A stretch of 64,000 nt of DNA, taken from assembly GCF_016806835.2 (NCBI RefSeq), contig NZ_CP086112.1, forward strand, positions 548,960-612,959. Direction: 5' to 3'. Both the position numbers and the translations under genes were made by a program. Below are positions 8,857 through 16,838 of this stretch, piece after piece (position 1 is the first letter of the stretch; each line of letters starts with the position of its first letter). The DNA comes from Skermanella rosea (GTDB lineage: Bacteria; Pseudomonadota; Alphaproteobacteria; Azospirillales; Azospirillaceae). The notes beneath the pieces are model-generated. The model was not told the DNA's origin. It did not search any database and was given only the letters and a program-made list of their open reading frames with translations.

Positions 8857-10346
8857 CCGCCCTCTCCTTCGCCGCCGGGCAGGGGCGTCAGGGCGCCCTC
8901 CAGGCTCGGGATGCCGGTCAGGACTCCGCGGAAGTTCAGAAGCTTCGGCCCCACCCGCATGCCGTTGGGGAAAAGCTGGAATTCACGGATGGCCAGCTCG
9001 TGGATGCCGGAGCGCTTCTTGACCACCGAGATCGCCTTGCGGACCTCGCCGCCCGCCTCGAAGAACCGCAGGAGCACGACGGTGTCGCTGATGAAGGACA
9101 GGTCCACCGGGTTCTCGACGTTGCCGACGATGCCCTGCTGGGCCAGGATCAGGATGGTCACGACTCCCTTGTTGTTCAGGTAGTTCAGCAGTTCGTGCAG
9201 CTGGAGGATCAGCGCGGTCTCCTCCGGCATGGTGTTGATATAGGAATTGAGGCTGTCGATCACGACGACGCGCGCGTCGAAGTCCTCGACCTGCCGGCGG
9301 ACCTGCCAGACGAACTCGCCGGGCGACAGGCGCGACGGGCTGGCCCGGTGCCAGCCGAGCCGCCCCGACCCGACCGGCCCGGCGATGTCGATGCCGAGCG
9401 CGGCGCTGCGGTCCGACAGGGTGCCGAACGTCTCGTCGAAGGAGAAGTAGGAGGCGTGCTCGCCGGCCCGGACGGCCGACATCGCGTATTGCAGCGCCAG
9501 CGACGATTTGCCGACGCCCGACGGGCCGACCAGCATGGTGGTGGTGCCGCGGGTCAGCCCTCCGCCGAGCAGGTCGTCCAGTTCCTTGAGGCCGCTGGAC
9601 ATGTCGGCGGTACCGAACTCGGCGCGGTGTTCCTCGGAGATCAGGCTGGGGAACACCAGCACGTCGCCCGACGTGATCGCGAAATCGTGCCAGCCGCTCT
9701 GGTAGTCGGCGCCGCGCATCTTGGCGACCCGCAGCCGGCGGCGCGACGCGCCGTAGTTCCGCTCGATCATCTCCAGGGAGATGACGCCGTGCATCAGGCT
9801 GTGCAGTTCCTTGCTGCCGAGATGGCTGGTCAGGTCGTCCAGCACCAGCGTCGTGCAGCGGCGGCCCTGGAGCGCCTGCTTCAGCGCCAGGATCTGCCGG
9901 CGGTAGCGGAGCTGGTCCTGCGCGATCAGCCGAAGCTCGGACAGGCTGTCGATCACCACGCGGTCGGGCTTGTCGACGGCGATGCGGTCGGTGATCAGCC
10001 GCATCGTCTCGCCCAGCTCGACCTCCGCCGGGTAGAGCACGGACTGCTGACGGTCCAGTTCCGCTTCGATCGGGATCAGGTCGAACAGGTCGATGCCGTC
10101 CAGCGACCAGCCGTGGCTGGCGGCGGAGGCGACCAGTTCCTCGGTGGATTCCGACAGGGTGATGTATAGCCCCCGCTCGCCCATCCGGCGCCCTTCCAGC
10201 AGGAACTGGAGGGCGATGGTGGTCTTGCCGGCACCGGGAGCCCCTTCGAGCAGGTGCAGCCTGTGGTACGGCAGGCCGCCCCGCAGGACCAGGTCCAGTT
10301 CAGGGATACCGGTCTGCAGCTTCTTCGTCGGTACCGGCTCGGGCAC
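8853..10346 (-). CDS. KaiC-like RecA-superfamily ATPase
   Basis: A 497-residue double-domain ATPase related to the circadian clock protein KaiC. Domain 1 has Walker A GAPGAGKTTIA and Walker B VVIDSLSEL; domain 2 has GPSGVGKSSLALQ and VVVIDSLNSY. The length is close to cyanobacterial KaiC (about 519). No kaiA or kaiB is in the window. In non-cyanobacteria such proteins usually sit next to a histidine kinase and act as ATP-driven signalling switches, which fits the coupled kinase downstream. The frame extends upstream to 10514, but the extra 56 residues look non-coding. GTG at 10346 has AGGGAG 6 nt upstream and begins just before the conserved TGIPELD motif. Confidence 0.9.
   Translation of the reverse strand: MPEPVPTKKLQTGIPELDLVLRGGLPYHRLHLLEGAPGAGKTTIALQFLLEGRRMGERGLYITLSESTEELVASAASHGWSLDGIDLFDLIPIEAELDRQQSVLYPAEVELGETMRLITDRIAVDKPDRVVIDSLSELRLIAQDQLRYRRQILALKQALQGRRCTTLVLDDLTSHLGSKELHSLMHGVISLEMIERNYGASRRRLRVAKMRGADYQSGWHDFAITSGDVLVFPSLISEEHRAEFGTADMSSGLKELDDLLGGGLTRGTTTMLVGPSGVGKSSLALQYAMSAVRAGEHASYFSFDETFGTLSDRSAALGIDIAGPVGSGRLGWHRASPSRLSPGEFVWQVRRQVEDFDARVVVIDSLNSYINTMPEETALILQLHELLNYLNNKGVVTILILAQQGIVGNVENPVDLSFISDTVVLLRFFEAGGEVRKAISVVKKRSGIHELAIREFQLFPNGMRVGPKLLNFRGVLTGIPSLEGALTPLPGGEGEGG
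8856..8867 (-). promoter_or_regulatory. Shine-Dalgarno GGAGAGG supporting a CTG start
   Basis: On the minus strand GGAGAGG is followed by GCGG and then CTG, whose last two bases belong to the TGA of the upstream gene. No ATG, GTG or TTG exists in this frame until 8808. The site is the main argument for a non-canonical start of the downstream kinase. Confidence 0.5.
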
Positions 10347-10410
10347 GCATGACTCCCTGTTCGATTGAATGGCCGGGAGGCGCTTCCGCCGCGCAGAACT
10401 CCGCATGACC

Positions 10411-10443
10411 GGTGAAACGGATTGGAACGTCAATCGGTTCACC
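10411..10443. promoter_or_regulatory. Imperfect inverted repeat upstream of the KaiC-like operon
   Basis: The arms ggtgaaacggattg and caatcggttcacc are separated by 6 nt, about 65-95 nt upstream of the KaiC-like GTG. The position and symmetry suit an operator. I cannot name the regulator. Confidence 0.35.
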
Positions 10444-10550
10444 GCGTCCGGCCGAATTCGGGAAGGCGCCTCCCGCGGCCCTGCGGCTGTCCGGCACGGT
10501 GATTGCTGGCTCAATCAGAGAGGGCTCTTCTGGTGGAGCGTTCCTTCGTT

Positions 10551-10646
10551 CATCGTCATGACCGGGCTTGACCCGGTCATCGCTTGCAGACGCCATCAGC
10601 GCCGCCGTGCAGGGAGATGCCCGGATCAAGTCCGGGTATGACGAAA
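10551..10646. repeat. REP-like palindrome pair in opposite orientation
   Basis: Two 23-nt palindromic units (10558-10580, core accgggcttgacccggt; 10617-10639, core cccggatcaagtccggg) each carry a flanking gtcat/atgac tag. The second unit is the reverse complement type of the first, giving a BIME-like head-to-head pair 36 nt apart. The surrounding gene-free stretch 10347-10851 holds nothing else I can support besides the inverted repeat near 10411. Confidence 0.65.
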
Positions 10647-10851
10647 AGGGGGCGCTTCCGCCCACAGCTCAGTCTTTTGCGCAGTGTTCAACAACCGTCC
10701 CGGACAGCCGTGATCCTGGGACCGCGAACCCACGGAATGACTCATCTTGAAAAGCAGGTTTTACGATGAGTTGGCGAGCGCGCCCCGGCGCCAGGCCCCG
10801 GGGGGCCTTAGCCGGGGGCGAACCGTACCGGTCGGCGCGGGGAAAGGATGT

Positions 10852-11862
10852 TCAGCGGCGCGGCCCGGTCAGCGCGGCGTGGACCAGGAAGCCCAGCCCG
10901 CCGACCAGCGCCACGCCCGCGGCGAAGCTCGCGGCGCGCGCGGCGCCGCCGCTGGAGGTCAGGCGCAGATGGTGGCGCGGCAGGCCGAAGCGGCCGCGCA
11001 TCCGGTGCAGGCCGGGCACCGTCTCGAACAGGTTGTCGGGGCGGCCCTGCCTTTCCGGCTCGGCCGTCAGCTGCCCCTCCACCGCGTTGTCCGCGAGGTA
11101 GCGGTCTGCAAAGCCGGGCAGCGCGTAGTTGCCCAGGATCGCCTGCATGGCGGAGGCGCCCAGCCAGACCTCCCGCCGGGGCCGCTCCGCCACCCGGACG
11201 ACGGCGCGGCCGATGTCCTCCGGCTGGAAGATCTTGCCCATGGGGCGGGCGCGCCGGGGCATGTGGCTGCGCGCCCAGTCGAACTGCGGCGTGTTCACGG
11301 CCGGAAGCTGGACCATCGAGATCCTGACACCGCTGCCGTCGTGGATCAGCTCCGATCGGAGCCCGTCGATGAAGCCGCGGATCGCCGCCTTGGCGCCGCA
11401 GTACGCCGCCTGGAGCGGGATCGAGCGGTAGGCCAGGGCCGAGCCGATCTGGATCACCGTCCCGCGGTCCCGCCCGGACATGTGGCGCAACGCCGCCTGG
11501 ATGCCGAAGGCCGACCCGAGATAGGTCACCTCGGTCACCCGGCGCAGCTCCTCGGGCTCGAGGTCGCGGACCCGCCCGAACACGGTGACCATCGCGTTGT
11601 TGACCCACACGTCGATCGGCCCCAGCTCGCGCTCGATCCGGTCGGCGGCGTCGTGGACCGCCGCTTCGTCCGCGACGTCCAGGGGCAGGACCAGCGCTTC
11701 CCCGCCCAGCCGCTCGACCTCCCGGGCGACTTCGTCGAGCGCTTCCTTCGACCGGGCGATCAGGCCGATCGAGGCGCCCCATTCGGCGGCGAAGGCGAGG
11801 GCGATGGCACGGCCGATGCCGGCGGACGCGCCGGTCACGCAGACGACGGGAGCGGTTTCCAT
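10852..11862 (-). CDS. SDR family NAD(P)-dependent oxidoreductase with C-terminal membrane segment
   Basis: A 336-residue short-chain dehydrogenase/reductase. The cofactor motif TGASAGIGRA is at about 8-17, NNAM marks the structural Asn, and the catalytic Tyr/Lys are in YCGAKAA, with a Ser in the preceding GSALAY. The C-terminus (about 308-330) is hydrophobic and probably anchors the enzyme to the inner membrane. Classical SDRs are about 250 residues, so this belongs to the extended membrane-associated group; the substrate is unknown. The frame is open to 11904, but ATG 11862 has AAAGAGG upstream and begins right before the Rossmann motif. It has no obvious functional link to its neighbours. 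Confidence 0.88.
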   Translation of the reverse strand: METAPVVCVTGASAGIGRAIALAFAAEWGASIGLIARSKEALDEVAREVERLGGEALVLPLDVADEAAVHDAADRIERELGPIDVWVNNAMVTVFGRVRDLEPEELRRVTEVTYLGSAFGIQAALRHMSGRDRGTVIQIGSALAYRSIPLQAAYCGAKAAIRGFIDGLRSELIHDGSGVRISMVQLPAVNTPQFDWARSHMPRRARPMGKIFQPEDIGRAVVRVAERPRREVWLGASAMQAILGNYALPGFADRYLADNAVEGQLTAEPERQGRPDNLFETVPGLHRMRGRFGLPRHHLRLTSSGGAARAASFAAGVALVGGLGFLVHAALTGPRR

Positions 11863-11947
11863 GATGGGCCTCTTTCGGCGGCAGGATGAACGATATCCAG
11901 CCAACCCCCTGCGGGATGCCGAGTTCCATGGGGCCGCCGGGACCGCG

Positions 11948-14458
11948 TCAGCCCACCTCCGTGTCCACGCCGGCGGTCAGCAGCGATGCGACGGCATCCC
12001 TCAGGAGGGTGGGGCTGACCGGCTTGGTCAGGACCGCCGCCTTGTCGAAGCGGCCGTCCGGTTCGTTGAGCGAGCCGTATCCCGTGCAGAACAGGAACGG
12101 CACCCCCATGTCGTCCAGCACGGAGGCGACCGGGTACGAGGGCTGGCCGAACAGGTTGACGTCCAGGACGGCCGCGTCCGGCCGGGAGGTGCGCGCCAGC
12201 TCGATCGCCTCCTGCAGGCGCCCGACCGGGCCGAGCACGCGGTATCCCGCCGTCTCCAGTTCCCGCGCCATCGCCGTGGCGGTCAGCGCCTCGTCCTCCA
12301 CGATCATCACCGCGGCGTTCCTGATGGGCTTCCGGGGCTGGTCCTCGGCCGGCCGGGGCGCCGCCGGGAGGGCCGGGGCTCGCACCCCGCTCGTCCGGAA
12401 GCAGTCCGGCGGAAGCGTCATCCGCAGGCACAGCCCGGTCCGGCGCCAGTCGCGGGACAGGTCGCCCCGGAGCTGCCCCTTGATCGTCCGGTCGATCACG
12501 AAGGTCCCGAAGCTGGATCGCGTCGGCGGGGACACCGGCGGCCCGCCCTCCTCCCGCCAGTCGACGACGAGCTTCCCGTCCCCGGGGTCGACCGACCAGG
12601 AGACGGCGACCCGCCCCGCGGGAACGGAGAGCGCGCCGTGCTTGGCGGCGTTGGTCGCCAGTTCGTGCAGCACGATCGAGATCGCCTGCGCGGCCTCCGC
12701 CACGACCGAGACCGGGGTTCCCGACAGGCCGACGCGGCCGTTGCCGGCAAGCGCCTCCAGTTCCGCCTGGAGCATGACTTCCAGGTCGGCACCCGACCAG
12801 CGGGTCGTGGCAAGGAGGGTGTGGACGCGGGCCATCGCCGCGACGCGGCCCTGGACGGCCTCGATGAAAGCGGCCGGGTCGTCGGACCGGCTCAACTGCA
12901 TGATCGACTGCACGACGGCGAGGGCGTTCTTGGCGCGGTGGTCCACCTCCCGCATCAGCAGGTGCAGGCTCGCCTCGGCCTCCTTGCGCTCGGTCAGGTC
13001 GGCGGCCATGGTGACCACGAGCCGCCGGTCCCGGCTGTCGCGCCCGATCTTGGCGGAACGGAACGACCAGACGCGCGTCCGGCCGTCCGCCGTCCGGACC
13101 TGGAACTCCCCTTCGTCGATCGGACGGTCCAGCGCGACCACCCGGGCGGTGCCGAGGGTCCCGTCCCGCCCTTCGGCGACGAAGGCGCGCCTCTCCCAGC
13201 CCTCCAGGGTGGCGATCTCGTCGCGCCGGTAGCCGGTCGCCTCGATCAGCGTCCGGCTGACATGCACGATCTCCCCGCCTTCGGCATGCACGATGATGGG
13301 GAAGGGAGCCCCTTCCACGACGCGCCGCAACCGGGCCTCGCTCTCCGTCAATGCTGCCTCGCGCTTCCCGATCAGATCAGCCGCGCCGCGCAGGGCGTCA
13401 CCCATCGCCTCGATCTCCACGACGCCTCGGCCCGGAACGGCGACCGGCCGGCCGGCACCGAGCGCCTCGGCGGAACCGGCGAGATCGGCGATCTGGTGCG
13501 CCAGCCGGCGACCCACGAGCAGGGCGACGCTGAGCCCGATCAGGAAAAGGAGTGCGCCGCCGCCCGCGAAAAGCGCCAGGGTCCGCCGCCACGGCGCCGC
13601 CACCAGGGACTCGGGAACGCTGACCCCGACCAGCCAGCCGGCAACCTCGGAACGCTGGTAGGCTTGCAACGACGGGACGCCGTCCAGACTCTCCGCGGAC
13701 TGGATGCTTTGCGGCAGGTCCCTCATCCTGGCCCACAGGTCGTCCCGGAGCCGGGTGCCGACGAACTCCCGGGGCCGGTGCGAGCGGCCGATCAGGATGC
13801 CGTCGCGATCGACCATGCCCGCCACCCAGCCCTCGGGGAGGCGCTCGGGGGAAATGATAGCCTGGAGCCGGTCCAGCCCGATGGTCAGGCTGAGGAGGTA
13901 GCGGGGCTCGCCGCCACGGGGGACCGGGACGACCACGATCAGCAGCGGCGTCCTGGCGACGGCCCCCGTCAGCAGGCCGGAGACCTGCGGCTCGCCGGTC
14001 TCGATCGCCCGCCGGTCCACTTCGAAGCTGTCGTTGCGCGGCAGGGGCGTGCCCCACGGCACGCGCGTGTTGACGAGTTGCTGGCTCGTCAGGTCGCGGA
14101 CCAGGATGTTGGTGCCGAGCAGGTCGCGCACCTGGACGGCGCGCCGGTAGAAAGCCTCGAAGTTGCCGTCGATCAGCGTGCCGGCCGTCGCCAGGACCTC
14201 CGCCCCGGCGACGATCCGGGAGACCTCGCGGTCGATGTCCTCCGCGAGCAGCCTCGCCCTGTCCTGGACCTGCCGGGTGATCAGGCCGGCCTGATCCTTC
14301 GCGTCTTGATAAAGCAGCAGCATGCAGAACAGCGCGAGCGGCAGGACGCAGGCGGTCACCAGCAGCACCAGCCATGTCCGCACGCGGAAGGACGGCGAAG
14401 GGCGGGGGGAGCGCGATCCGGGCGACCGGGCGGTGTTCCCGTCCGGAGTATCAGACAT
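11948..14458 (-). CDS. HWE/HisKA_2 sensor histidine kinase with C-terminal receiver
   Basis: An 836-residue membrane sensor kinase. Transmembrane helices at about 28-50 and 285-310 enclose a periplasmic dCache-type sensor. A HAMP-like linker, a PAS domain (about 355-475) and a HisKA_2 dimerisation domain with EVDHRAKNALAVVQS (His near 500) follow. The ATPase domain contains HELATNAAKHGALS, typical of the HWE group common in alphaproteobacteria. The C-terminus is a receiver (IVEDEALTA, AVLDVNLFG). Kinases of this family often feed the general stress response (PhyR/EcfG) or light and blue-light pathways, but no PhyR or EcfG gene is in the window. The start at 14458 is the only reasonable ATG. 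Confidence 0.9.
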   Translation of the reverse strand: MSDTPDGNTARSPGSRSPRPSPSFRVRTWLVLLVTACVLPLALFCMLLLYQDAKDQAGLITRQVQDRARLLAEDIDREVSRIVAGAEVLATAGTLIDGNFEAFYRRAVQVRDLLGTNILVRDLTSQQLVNTRVPWGTPLPRNDSFEVDRRAIETGEPQVSGLLTGAVARTPLLIVVVPVPRGGEPRYLLSLTIGLDRLQAIISPERLPEGWVAGMVDRDGILIGRSHRPREFVGTRLRDDLWARMRDLPQSIQSAESLDGVPSLQAYQRSEVAGWLVGVSVPESLVAAPWRRTLALFAGGGALLFLIGLSVALLVGRRLAHQIADLAGSAEALGAGRPVAVPGRGVVEIEAMGDALRGAADLIGKREAALTESEARLRRVVEGAPFPIIVHAEGGEIVHVSRTLIEATGYRRDEIATLEGWERRAFVAEGRDGTLGTARVVALDRPIDEGEFQVRTADGRTRVWSFRSAKIGRDSRDRRLVVTMAADLTERKEAEASLHLLMREVDHRAKNALAVVQSIMQLSRSDDPAAFIEAVQGRVAAMARVHTLLATTRWSGADLEVMLQAELEALAGNGRVGLSGTPVSVVAEAAQAISIVLHELATNAAKHGALSVPAGRVAVSWSVDPGDGKLVVDWREEGGPPVSPPTRSSFGTFVIDRTIKGQLRGDLSRDWRRTGLCLRMTLPPDCFRTSGVRAPALPAAPRPAEDQPRKPIRNAAVMIVEDEALTATAMARELETAGYRVLGPVGRLQEAIELARTSRPDAAVLDVNLFGQPSYPVASVLDDMGVPFLFCTGYGSLNEPDGRFDKAAVLTKPVSPTLLRDAVASLLTAGVDTEVG

Positions 14459-14600
14459 CAGCTCTCGAATTCCACATCAGGTCTCACCGCCGATCCACTT
14501 GACCAAGCCTTGTTCGAGGTCAGGCTCGGAAAGGGCACTATACTCGGGGTAGCAACTATAGCTTCCCGCGCAAAGGGGTAAATAGTTGGTGCGCGACAAT

Positions 14601-14634
14601 GGGCCCGCCGCCGGAATATTCCGGCGGCGGGCCC
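14601..14634. terminator. Perfect 34-nt palindrome, probable terminator of phoX
   Basis: The arm gggcccgccgccgg, the self-complementary centre aatatt and the matching arm form a perfect dyad 5 nt past the phoX stop. The stem is very GC-rich and no clear T-run follows, so termination is likely but not certain. It lies between phoX and the promoter region of the HWE kinase. Confidence 0.6.
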
Positions 14635-14639
14635 ACGAT

Positions 14640-16640
14640 TCAGCTTCCGACCGGGCCGCCGTCCTGCTTGGTGACGACCACCACCGACGGGCGCGGCGGC
14701 ATGCCGGGCTGGAAGTCGGGCCAGCGGGTCAGCGGGTTCTCCAGGGTCGAGTCCTCGCCCTCGGCCGGGTGCTGCACGGCCAGGAACAGCGTCTTCCCGT
14801 CGGGGGTGAATTCCGGCCCGCACATCTCCGCCCCGGCCGGGCAGCCGAAGAAGAACTTCACCAGCGCCCGCCCCGGCCCTTCCAGGTCGCAGGCGTACAT
14901 GCCGTCCGGGATGCCGTTCTTCGCCTGTGCCTCGCCCTGGTCGGTCGAGATCCACAGCCGTCCCTGCGGATCGAAGGCGCAGTTGTCCGGCGAGGACAGC
15001 CACACGTCCGTTGCCGGGTGGTAGGCCGCCTTGTCCTTTTCCGAGGCGGGATTGCCGGCCAGCAGCACGTGGTCCCACCGGAAGGTCCCGGCCGCGTGGT
15101 CGGCCTCCCGGCCGGTGCCGCCGGGCGGGATCAGCTCGACGATCTGGCCGTGGCGGTTCTCGGGACGCGGGTTGACCGCGTCGACCTGGCCTGCCTTGCG
15201 CCGCGTGTTGTTGGTGCACATGACGTAGACGCGGCCGTTGACCGGGTTCGGCTCCACGTCCTCCGGCCGGTCCATCGGCGTGGCGCCGACCAGGTCGGCG
15301 GCGCGCCGGGTCTCGATCAGCACCTCGGCCTGGCTCTCGAAGCCGTTGGCCGCGGTCAGCGGTCCCTGCCCGTGGACCAGCGGCAGCCACTCCAGGGTGC
15401 CGTCGTCGCCGAACTTGGCGACCGACAGGGTTCCCTCGTCCAGCAGGTCGCGGTTGGCGGCCCGGTCGTCGGGATCGTAGGTGCCCTTCGTGACGAAGCG
15501 GTAGAGATAGTCGAACCGCTCGTCGTCGCCCGAATACAGCACGACGCGGCCGTCCTTGTTGAGGATGCTGGTCGCGCCTTCGTGCTTGAACCGGCCGAGC
15601 GCCGTCCGCTTCACCGGCACCGACGCGGCGTCGTAGGGGTCGTACTCGGTCATCCAGCCGAACCGGTTGGACTCGTTGGGCTCCTTGCCCAGGTCGAAGC
15701 GGTCGACGGTCTCGTGCCACCAGTATCGCGACTCCGCCGAGATCCCGTAGCGCTTGTAGTGCTTGGCCTGCGGCGACGAGTCCGGATCGCCGCCGCCGAA
15801 GTAGCCGTTGAAGTTCTCCTCCGAGATCAGGATGGTGCCCCACGGCGTCTTGCCGCCGGCGCAGTTGTTGAGCACGCCGTACACCGTGGTGCCGGCCGGG
15901 TCGGCGCCGGTCCGCATGCGCGCGTGCCCGGCGGCCGGGCCGGAGATGCGGCAGGCCGTGTTCATGGTGATCCGGCGGGCATAGGGGCTGCCGTCGACCA
16001 CGGCCCAGCGCCCGTTCTCCTTCCTGACCTCAATCACGGTGTGGCCGTGCGCGGCCATCTCGACCTTGGTTTCCTCCGGGGTGGTGCCCCGCTCCTTGCG
16101 CTTCCCGTCCGCGCCGGCCTGGAGCCAATCGGCGAACATCAGCTCGGGTGCGGTGTATTCGTGGTTGATGCCGAGAAGCCCATGCTCGGAACTGCCGGAG
16201 CCATGGGGAAGCGGCAGGTAGCCGATATAGTCGCAGTTGTAGCCGAACTGCTTCTCCTGCGCGGCGCCGGTCAGGTTCTTCGGGTCGAACGCCGGCGCGT
16301 CGGGCATCACCTTGTCGCCCCAGCGGATCAGCAGGTCGACGTCGTAGCCGGGAGCCACCTGGTGGGTGTCCAGGATGACATGCCTGGGCTGCGTGAAGGT
16401 GAGCGTGGACGCCCCTTGCGCCGCCGCGTCGGACGGCCGAAGCACGGCGCCGGCGGCTCCCGTCGCGAAGGCGGCGCCCAGCGCGGTCGTGGTGCCGAGC
16501 AGGCCTTTCAGCAGGTCGCGCCTGCCGGCCCGTATCCCGGAGATTTCCAGGAACGGGGTATTGGTCGAATCATTGCTGCCGATGTCATCGGCGTCCTCGA
16601 CGACGATGGGTCCGAAACGCTCGTCCAGGCTCTTCGCCAT
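14640..16640 (-). CDS. phoX: PhoX family alkaline phosphatase (DUF839), Tat-exported
   Basis: A 666-residue secreted phosphatase of the PhoX type, which releases phosphate from organic esters in the periplasm using Ca and Fe. A twin-arginine signal GRRDLLKGLLGTTTAL lies at about 40-56, after a long n-region typical of PhoX, with a cut near AAAQG. Family blocks present include the EHGLLGINHEY region, NNCAGGKTPWGT and ISTDQGEAQAKNG. The frame runs up to 16742, but ATG 16640 has GGGAG 5 nt upstream. The gene is divergent from the cobalamin-binding gene. PhoX genes are often under PhoB control, but I did not find a convincing Pho box. Confidence 0.9.
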   Translation of the reverse strand: MAKSLDERFGPIVVEDADDIGSNDSTNTPFLEISGIRAGRRDLLKGLLGTTTALGAAFATGAAGAVLRPSDAAAQGASTLTFTQPRHVILDTHQVAPGYDVDLLIRWGDKVMPDAPAFDPKNLTGAAQEKQFGYNCDYIGYLPLPHGSGSSEHGLLGINHEYTAPELMFADWLQAGADGKRKERGTTPEETKVEMAAHGHTVIEVRKENGRWAVVDGSPYARRITMNTACRISGPAAGHARMRTGADPAGTTVYGVLNNCAGGKTPWGTILISEENFNGYFGGGDPDSSPQAKHYKRYGISAESRYWWHETVDRFDLGKEPNESNRFGWMTEYDPYDAASVPVKRTALGRFKHEGATSILNKDGRVVLYSGDDERFDYLYRFVTKGTYDPDDRAANRDLLDEGTLSVAKFGDDGTLEWLPLVHGQGPLTAANGFESQAEVLIETRRAADLVGATPMDRPEDVEPNPVNGRVYVMCTNNTRRKAGQVDAVNPRPENRHGQIVELIPPGGTGREADHAAGTFRWDHVLLAGNPASEKDKAAYHPATDVWLSSPDNCAFDPQGRLWISTDQGEAQAKNGIPDGMYACDLEGPGRALVKFFFGCPAGAEMCGPEFTPDGKTLFLAVQHPAEGEDSTLENPLTRWPDFQPGMPPRPSVVVVTKQDGGPVGS

Positions 16641-16783
16641 GGTCTCCCTTTCTCTTTTTCTGACCCGGCCATTCTTGCGGGCCGGCACGGACAGGCTAGC
16701 CCCAGCCGTGTCCCCTGTCATCCGTTCAGGCGGATCAAGCACTTAAGGACAGCGGGTTCCGCCCGGGCGAACCGTCCCCATAT

Positions 16784-16798
16784 GTACGGTACGGTACG
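16784..16798. promoter_or_regulatory. Tandem gtacg repeats in the phoX/B12-protein divergent promoter
   Basis: The stretch gtacggtacggtacg lies 40-55 nt before the cobalamin-binding gene, with an accgt inverted copy at 16771. It may be an operator for either gene. No regulator can be assigned. Confidence 0.3.
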
Positions 16799-16838
16799 CG
16801 CGGGGCGGCCCCCAAAGGCGTGCCGTCCGGGAGAGAGC

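Noticed and set aside
10372..10514. Longer N-terminus for the KaiC-like protein
   Set aside because: The added residues are unlike coding sequence and overlap an inverted repeat; GTG 10346 has a ribosome binding site.
14586..16838. N-terminal extension of the B12 protein frame by 751 codons
   Set aside because: It is antisense to phoX; ATG 16839 has a good ribosome binding site and begins the homologous region.
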